From Acrasis kona (taxonomy: Eukaryota > Heterolobosea > Eutetramitea > Acrasida > Acrasidae), in assembly GCA_026419775.2 (NCBI GenBank), contig JAOPGA020000092.1:1-32193 (forward strand): DNA of 32,193 nucleotides, given 5' to 3'. Shown piece after piece: positions 27,113 through 32,193 of this stretch. Position 1 is the stretch's first letter. The number at the start of each line of letters is the position of its first letter. The position numbers and the translations under genes were made by a program. The notes under the pieces were generated by a model. The model had not been told where the DNA came from and ran no database searches. It saw nothing but the letters and a program-made list of their open reading frames with translations.

Positions 27113-28170
27113 TTAATTACTGGGTAACTGTTGGTCACAGCCTGATAGTCCAAGACCTCTACAAACAGCTTGTCCGACTTGAGTTGGAGATGGGTTTCCT
27201 TGCTTTTGAATGGACCACAACATGATTCCTTGTCCGTTGTGTTGTTTACCATAGTTGATGAAGTTTTCAACCTCGCCCATGTTCAAGACGTGTCCTCCCC
27301 AGGCTTCTGGTGGAACTTCAACACCGATTAGAAGAGCTCCCTTGTATAATCCTCTGTAGGCTTCTAGAGTCTCTGTTACTGGTAGATCGTTAGAAGCATC
27401 GTATGACATGATGAAGATGGCATCGAGTAGTTGACCAACCTTCTTCAAAGGATTGATGAACAAACCAAAGTTGGCACCCTTGATGTTAGCCTTGTACCTG
27501 TCGCTGGGGAATCTGTCGTAACCGAAGGCACCAGTGGACCAACCGGCTGCGGTTAGTAATTTTGGACTTGGCAATGCTCTTCTGTAATTTTCAATCAACC
27601 AAACCAAGTCATTGTCGCCTGGGCATGAGTTTCCACCAGTAGCCCATGAGCATGCTCCACCAGCAGGTTCCTTGAAACTTTACTACAATGAACAAATGTA
27701 ACACTTACGTAATCAATGTCGATACCGTCGATACCCAAGTCTTCGACGATGTCAGCAGCGGCTTTGAAGTTGGCTGATTTGAAATCAGTGTATGTTGCAC
27801 CTCCCACGGAAAGAAGCACCTTTCCTCCTGTCTTTTCCTTGTACAATTTAATGGCACCTGCTACGGTGTTGAAATCGCTGCTAAAATCGATTCCGGTGCC
27901 TCCGAATGTTCTTTGCCCCTTGTTGTATTGTAGATTCCATCTGGCAAATGCAATGTTAATAATGGTGACGTATGGTGGCATCCTTGCAATGGAGTGCTTT
28001 GCAGGATCACTGGCCCATCCTGCGGTCCATGACTGGAAATAACCTGTAAATGTAAGATAATGTGATCAGGAGTCATTTCACTTACCTGCAAATTCCTTGT
28101 TTGAGAAGCCATTTGGGGCAGCAGTTGCAAATGCAACGATTGCAAGACAAGCGATAATGACTGCTCTCAT
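27113..28170 (-). CDS. Secreted GH18 chitinase (spliced), 325 aa
   Basis: Exons 28086-28170, 27709-28043 and 27113-27670 are joined over 42-nt (28044-28085) and 38-nt (27671-27708) GT-AG introns. Exon 1 is little more than the signal peptide (residues 1-18). The GH18 barrel follows: GYFQSW at strand 1, NIAFARW, KVLLSVGG, and the catalytic DGIDIDYE with proton donor E141, which is the first codon of exon 3. Later come LTAAGWS, FIMSYDAS (strand 6 MxYD) and a last-strand GIMLWSIQKQG. GH18 chitinases cleave beta-1,4-N-acetylglucosamine chains by substrate-assisted catalysis. There is no separate chitin-binding module. It may act in digestion of prey or fungi or in cyst-wall turnover. AATAAA follows the stop at once. 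Confidence 0.93.
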
Positions 28171-28399
28171 TGTGTTGATAATTTAAATCGTTGTGAATAT
28201 TTTTGATTTAACGAGTACCAAGTCCGGGCTTACAATTCCGAAACTCCGAAATAGCCACCCAAAATTAAGGAAGTATCAAAAATAGGGAAGTATTTGCTTT
28301 TTCAGATTCACATGTGGGACGAGAAAAGTATCAAATCTCCTTGGTCTAATGGTTAAAAGATAATAACATTTAATAAAGGAGGTATCATATCATCATATC

Positions 28400-28633
28400 A
28401 TGTCCGAGACAATGGACAGATATTCCACCAGGAGTACGGAAAAGTTTTTTGTCGACATTTCTAACCAACCCACCACTTTGTATATCACACCAAGGCGTGT
28501 TTTTAACTTATCGAATGAGGAACAGCAAGGGAAATTACAAAACATATTCTCACAAGAACAAATTTGTAGCTACATGTGCAACTTCGTTCGTGGAATTGAA
28601 TGTACAACCATAACCGAACAACAAAACATTTGA
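28400..28633 (+). CDS. Small hypothetical ORF, 77 aa
   Basis: ATG-initiated frame with no recognised domain. The composition is ordinary (Thr, Gln, Asn, four aromatic residues, three Cys), with no signal peptide and no membrane helix. There is no AATAAA close behind and the next 190 bp carry nothing, so it may be a chance frame or a gene remnant in an area that clearly contains other broken pieces. Confidence 0.3.
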   Translation: MSETMDRYSTRSTEKFFVDISNQPTTLYITPRRVFNLSNEEQQGKLQNIFSQEQICSYMCNFVRGIECTTITEQQNI

Positions 28634-28825
28634 GTTGGTCCACAACACATTTTCTAGTGACAGATGTTCCACCAGAACAATCCATCAATCCATCAATCAA
28701 CCACTAAAAATCATCAGTAAAATTAACGTTACATGAACAGAGTTCAAAGTTCATAAATTACTATAACCTTATTAAACACAAAAAATTCCAATTTACCAAC
28801 ATTTAACCAAACACCCACAACAACA

Positions 28826-29233
28826 ATGACCTACAAGAGTAAGAAACGCTCCAAAATCAACTTTTGTTGAACAACGAGGCTGCAGGTGGCAAGGCGAAAA
28901 TGTACAAGTGGCCGATGTCGAAGTAGCATGGACTTTTGATTATGAAGATTTGAAAGAGTCCGAAGGTTGGTCGTATTCGGTACGCCAGACGAACATGATT
29001 CATTTGAATATAGTCATGGAACTGCTGTAATAGGTATTATAGCAGGAAATGAAAACGACTTTGGTATTACAAAAATAGCTCTTAAGTCTTTTCCTATTGT
29101 CTCGTTGTGTATTTTGGCAGCTACAAAGGCTGTGGATCGTGGTGACGTCGTGATGATTGGTCCAGAATCTGGAAAAAGAATTGGAAGTAGCTCAACTGGT
29201 CGAGGCTCTTCGAAGTTAAATAAAATAAAATAA
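28826..29233 (+). pseudogene. Subtilase (S8 peptidase) remnant
   Basis: Two adjoining frames match a subtilisin-like protease. The first (about 28885-28968) reads CRWQGENVQVADVEVAWTFD and contains the catalytic-Asp strand (ADVE). The second (about 28988-29200) reads DEHDSFEYSHGTAVIGIIAG with the catalytic-His motif HGTA, then GITKIALKS and RGDVVMIGPE. They are out of frame; a 23-nt GT-AG stretch (28965-28987 or close) would join them but is shorter than all other introns here. There is no signal peptide or prodomain, and the Ser-containing half is missing, replaced after about 29210 by unrelated sequence. I therefore call it a truncated gene copy. Confidence 0.65.
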
Positions 29234-29427
29234 AATATTTATTACCCATTATCGGGCCCGAGACGTCAGAAACTTTGACGCTTTATACGGTATTAATTAT
29301 TTCTTCCGGGAAGACTTCTTTGCTGAGCCATCGTTGAGCTTGGTCTTTTTGGCGCGTTCGTTGTTTGCCATTGTCGTGTCGCTGTCGCTGTCGGGGATAT
29401 ATTCTTCGTCCCGAAGTTAAATAAAAT
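29211..29427. repeat. 185-bp segment bracketed by 16-bp direct repeats
   Basis: CGAAGTTAAATAAAAT occurs at 29211-29226 and again at 29412-29427. The segment between (29227-29411) contains, on the minus strand, the 3' end of a coding region followed by a 3' UTR-like stretch. A 16-bp exact duplication flanking foreign sequence is what a target-site duplication looks like, so this may be a short retro-inserted piece of an mRNA. There is no clear poly(A) tail; the edge is a TTTTA repeat instead. Confidence 0.55.
29297..29410 (-). pseudogene. 3' coding fragment, acidic then Lys-rich C-terminus
   Basis: Inside the bracketed segment, minus-strand codons read DEEYIPDSDSD and then AKKTKLNDGSAKKSSRKK and a TAA stop (29299-29297). 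This is 37 residues typical of the C-terminus of a nuclear or chromatin protein. The frame begins exactly at the right-hand 16-bp repeat and is closed by a stop just outside it, so it is a fragment of a gene located elsewhere. Behind the stop lie a small inverted repeat (TGACG/CGTCA), the palindrome TCGGGCCCGA (29252-29261) and AATAAA. Confidence 0.5.
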
Positions 29428-29664
29428 TTTAACAGTTTTTAATATTTCTTCATGTTGTCCTGACTCTTGAATCATGTTGGTACAAATATAGTGGATCTTG
29501 ATCTTACTAAGACAGTGCGTCCACTACATCCAACCATTTCTTTTGCTAAAATGTGAGTCTCAACAAGAGGAACTATCACTATGTCATGTATGAAAGTATG
29601 AGTGTATATAATTCAAATGTATGTTCTAAATCAGTGTTTTATTCTTTCTACATGTTATACAATT

Positions 29665-29937
29665 CTAAGCGAGGAGTCCTCTCCTTTTGTTGAGCTTTAT
29701 ATCAGAGGTCTGCTCCAGCATCTGTCGACTGTTAATCTCTTCGTCAAAATCTACACTGCACGTGTGTTTGTGTGTCATCATCCTTTCTTTCATTGCTGAT
29801 TTATCGCTTTTCTTTGTCGATTTTTTTTCGACTTCAATGTCTTTCGTCTCGAACTCCACATTGCGGTCTTCCATTGGACTTGGCACCTCTTCTGAATGAT
29901 CAAGCTTATGGAACTTCTTTCTACCGAAGAGAGGCAT
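29665..29937 (-). CDS. Small charged protein, 90 aa
   Basis: ATG-initiated single exon, starting MPLFGRKKFHKLDHSEE. It is hydrophilic and rich in Lys, Glu and Asp, with one Cys and no membrane or signal segment. The first residues form a basic-hydrophobic tip that could touch membranes or partners. AATAAA on the minus strand (29643-29638) lies 22 bp past the TAG stop, which supports a real transcript. Family not recognised. Confidence 0.6.
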   Translation of the reverse strand: MPLFGRKKFHKLDHSEEVPSPMEDRNVEFETKDIEVEKKSTKKSDKSAMKERMMTHKHTCSVDFDEEINSRQMLEQTSDIKLNKRRGLLA

Positions 29938-30257
29938 TGTTGTGTTTGTATTTTGTTTAATTCTTTGTTCTACAAGTTTTTATGACTCATGACGAGACAA
30001 TAATAACTTTAGTTAACTTTATATGGTGTACTCAGGAAGTGCTTATTCGGAGTCAACATACAAAGCACCATAATTAGTACAGTATTGTAGATCAACAAAC
30101 AATGAATCAAAAATCATGGTGTGTTACGTAGAACAAGGTCGAAATCAGCAATTCTTTGACTAAGTACAGTCAGAATCCCAAGATTAACTTCTGATTTATC
30201 ATCCTTCGAAAACAGCAGCTCAATATAGTTATAATTAATTAGTTTATTACAACACAT
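29938..30257. other. Intergenic stretch, about 320 bp
   Basis: AT-rich, no gene recognised. It holds the promoter of the 90-aa gene and, at its right end, the 3' UTR of the Acinus-like gene with AATAAA on the minus strand (30248-30243). Confidence 0.4.
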
Positions 30258-31625
30258 CTATCTATAATCCCTCCGGGAGTCTCGATAAGAATCATTTCTT
30301 GAAGAACTTTCAAATCCGTATTCTCTCCTCTCCCTTCTTACTTTTTGTTCCTCTATATCAAATATACTAATTCCATGTCTCCTTCTTTCTCTTCTTTCTG
30401 ATATTTGAATGGGTGTCAAAGGCAACCAATAAACGTGTGGAAGTGTTTTCGTTTTGCGAAAGTATTGTGTAAGGTCATCATCCGCATCATTGTGAGAGGT
30501 GTCATTATCCGACGTCCGATTATTGTTGGAGATTGTCCCACTTCCTTCGTTCTTTGCTTCTTCTAACTGCTTAGCGTCAACATGTTCGACTTGAAGAGGT
30601 TTCGCATCAGGCGCCCATCTTTCTCCCTGTATCTTTTCTCTCACCTTCGAAGCTTGATCTGAGTTTGCAAACTTGACATAACATTTTGACTTGATGCTAT
30701 CCATCCATACATCCAATATTTGTATATTATCCGATATGGTCAGAAAAGTTTTAACTTGATCTAGTCTACAAGGTCTGACAAAGTTAATAATGTATAAAGT
30801 ATCAGTTAGCTCGGTTGACGATGTTTTGTGTTCCGAATGACTTTCCTCTCCACTAGAAGTCTTTTGTTGCTTTGGAGATGGATCTTCTTTTTTATCATCA
30901 TCATCTAACTTGCGTTTCTTGTCCTCACTTTGATCTTTGGTCTGCTCTGGTGAAGCTACTTCGTCTTTTTGAGGTTGGGTTGACTTGTCATTAGGCTCAT
31001 GTTGGACTGTTTGTTCCTCTTGCTCTTCTTTGGCGTTTAAAGTGCTTTTTTCATTTCGATCTTCGCTAGTTGTTTCTTTTTTATTGGCATCAGACTCTTG
31101 TTCTTTATTATCTTGTGGGTCATCTTGTTTTTTATCATCTCGTTCTTTAATGTCTTGTACTGGATCAGTTTTGGGGTTTTCATCCTCTGTTTTGTTCTGA
31201 GCTGTTTCTGTCTGTTCCCGCTGTACTGGTTCCTGTTCGCTATTGACGGATTCTGTATTTTGAACTGTTTGCTCTTGTGTTGTTTCATTCTCTTCGCGTT
31301 GTTCCTGTTTTGTTGAATCTGGTTCTACATTGTCCTTTATCTCGGTATTTGACTCAGTTGTAGAATCATCCTTTGCTGTGGTTTGATCATTCATTTCAAC
31401 ATCTGTTTGATCCTCTTTGGTTTCTACAGCTTGCTCTGTAACTTCGCTTGTAGATTGTTCCTCTTCTGTCTTACTTTCTTCTTCGTCATTTTTCTTATTT
31501 TCCTCCTCGTACTCTAATAGTCTGGAGATTAGGTCCGCTTTTCTACCAGTAACAGGTAGATTACGATCCTGTAACAAGGGCTTAAGATCCACAACGCGTA
31601 ATTTTTCGAGACTTGCTTGGTCCAT
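30258..31625 (-). CDS. ACIN1: Acinus-like SAP/RRM splicing factor, 455 aa
   Basis: Start set at ATG 31625, because the frame upstream has no ATG. The SAP domain is at residues 5-39 (LEKLRVVDLKPLLQDRNLPVTGRKADLISRL), followed by about 230 residues of Glu/Gln/Lys/Thr-rich disorder. An RRM-like domain follows at 274-353 (TLYIINFVRPCRLDQVKTFL, then KSKCYVKFANSDQA). The RSB motif is at 382-418 (LTQYFRKTKTLPHVYWLPLT), then an Arg-rich tail. SAP + RRM + RSB in this order is diagnostic of Acinus, which assembles with RNPS1 and SAP18 in the ASAP complex at the exon-junction complex and acts in splicing. In animals the RSB binds RNPS1 and SAP18. No introns here. The start codon is 39 bp from that of LAMTOR3 on the other strand. 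Confidence 0.9.
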   Translation of the reverse strand: MDQASLEKLRVVDLKPLLQDRNLPVTGRKADLISRLLEYEEENKKNDEEESKTEEEQSTSEVTEQAVETKEDQTDVEMNDQTTAKDDSTTESNTEIKDNVEPDSTKQEQREENETTQEQTVQNTESVNSEQEPVQREQTETAQNKTEDENPKTDPVQDIKERDDKKQDDPQDNKEQESDANKKETTSEDRNEKSTLNAKEEQEEQTVQHEPNDKSTQPQKDEVASPEQTKDQSEDKKRKLDDDDKKEDPSPKQQKTSSGEESHSEHKTSSTELTDTLYIINFVRPCRLDQVKTFLTISDNIQILDVWMDSIKSKCYVKFANSDQASKVREKIQGERWAPDAKPLQVEHVDAKQLEEAKNEGSGTISNNNRTSDNDTSHNDADDDLTQYFRKTKTLPHVYWLPLTPIQISERRERRRHGISIFDIEEQKVRRERREYGFESSSRNDSYRDSRRDYR

Positions 31626-31664
31626 CTTAGATATGTTACGTTCAATTTTGTAAGAGTCAACACC
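31626..31664. promoter_or_regulatory. 39-bp bidirectional promoter, Acinus / LAMTOR3
   Basis: Only 39 bp separate the two opposed start codons, so one short nucleosome-free site must drive both genes, or the transcription start sites lie within the opposite gene. No TATA box is seen. The sequence is not repeated elsewhere in the window. Confidence 0.65.
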
Positions 31665-32156
31665 ATGAGTGCGAACAACAGCCCCTTCTTCAAGAAACTT
31701 TTTCAAAGAATTTCTGGCCTAGAAGCAGTACTAGTAACAGATGCTGAAGGATCATTTGTAATAAAAAGTAAGAAATAATTAAAACAATGGCTAACTTTTT
31801 AAGCACTTTCACCATCAGCCACAATTCAACAAAAAAACTTCGACACCACCCTACCCAACGTTTTACAAGTAGCAATCGAACAGGTTCGCGTTACCACATT
31901 CATTCACTTTATTTAACTAGCTCAGGGTAACAAATTATCATTTGAAAAATGCGAGAACGTGATCAGTTTCTATGAGAATTATATCGTTATACAGACTTCA
32001 ACAGATACTGCGGAGGATGTGAACATTATTAAAAGAGAAGACGACGAAGATGATGAGGGCGAGTTATATATTACTTTGATCTGCTCTTCAAATACTAGTA
32101 TACAGCTCGTTTTGGACTTTATACCTCAAATTAAAAAGGTTTTGCAACAATTGTAA
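31665..32156 (+). CDS. LAMTOR3: LAMTOR3/MP1 Ragulator subunit (spliced), 137 aa
   Basis: Exons 31665-31767, 31804-31883 and 31926-32156 are joined across 36-nt and 42-nt GT-AG introns. The roadblock fold shows as FFKKLFQRISGLEAVLVTDAEGSFVIK (helix 1, strands 1-2), then the SFEKCENVISFYENYIVIQ strands and a final helix LVLDFIPQIKKVLQQL. Animal LAMTOR3 (about 124 aa) has the same order (L..K.L..VEGLHAIVVSDRDG, and L....NK.I..YY..YQVVQ). With LAMTOR2 it forms the core of Ragulator, which anchors Rag GTPases and TORC1 or MAPK scaffolding on lysosomes. An acidic insert (KREDDEDDEGE, about residues 97-107) before the last strand is an addition. An alternative is another roadblock-family subunit such as MglB-like or LAMTOR2, but the fit is best to LAMTOR3. 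Confidence 0.85.
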
Positions 32157-32193
32157 AAGAAAATCAGCACTTTAATCGTATTAAAATATAAAC

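Noticed and set aside
28337-28381. tRNA-like 5' half: CTCCTTGGTCTAATGGTTA with CTCCTT and AAGGAG able to pair
   Set aside because: There is no anticodon arm of the right size and no B box (GTTCGANNCC) within 80 nt, and the paired ends are only about 45 nt apart, so this is not a tRNA gene; at most a relic.
1-32193. Possible virus-like or LTR elements, CRISPR or rRNA
   Set aside because: No reverse transcriptase, integrase, capsid, long terminal repeat, regular spacer array or rRNA segment was recognisable on either strand.

Overview
The window is gene-dense, AT-rich nuclear DNA from a unicellular eukaryote. It contains GT-AG introns, AATAAA poly(A) signals and clear eukaryote-only genes: a VPS72/YL1 chromatin subunit, ABCE1, a SUMO protease, an Acinus-like splicing factor, LAMTOR3 and an RGS-domain protein. 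TAA, TAG and TGA all end genes, so the code looks standard, which argues against most ciliates. Every intron I could place is 35-45 nt. A heterolobosean-type amoeba (Naegleria/Acrasis relatives) is my best guess from the RGS, TET/JBP-like and secreted-protein content, but this is weak inference.

Layout. 1-2.3 kb: an unknown coiled-coil protein converging on a six-TM protein with a Q/P-rich tail. 2.5-3.9 kb: an RGS-domain protein with a START-like C-terminal part. 4.7-7.0 kb: a four-TM protein converging on VPS72/YL1, which has a long polyQ tail; the two stop codons are 2 bp apart inside a palindromic poly(A) signal. 7.6-9.1 kb: a secreted, extremely lysine-rich protein. 9.2-10.7 kb: an MPPED-like metallophosphatase divergent from a GNAT acetyltransferase. 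10.8-12.3 kb: a V/E/H-rich repetitive protein and an unrecognised 202-aa protein.

12.45-15.85 kb is the most unusual part. An intact gene encodes a 2-oxoglutarate/Fe(II) oxygenase that resembles TET/JBP base-modifying enzymes and has an SV40-like nuclear localisation motif. It is followed in tandem by a decayed copy that has lost the catalytic HxD segment yet keeps near-identical ends.

16.2-21 kb: a Sel1-repeat protein, then a three-exon Ulp/SENP-type SUMO protease whose 3' coding end overlaps that of ABCE1 by 15 bp on the other strand. 21.8-26 kb: a secreted PQQ-propeller/C-type-lectin mosaic protein and an MFSD4-like transporter. 26.5-28.2 kb: a small secreted protein converging on a GH18 chitinase. 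28.4-29.9 kb: a remnant zone with a subtilase fragment, a short gene 3' end bracketed by 16-bp direct repeats, and two small ORFs. 30.2-32.2 kb: an Acinus homologue and LAMTOR3, divergent, with only 39 bp between their start codons.

There is no operon-like functional theme. The shared logic is extreme compaction: alternating convergent and divergent genes, tiny introns, stop codons embedded in or next to AATAAA, and overlapping 3' ends. No CRISPR array, rRNA, convincing tRNA or virus-like element was seen.
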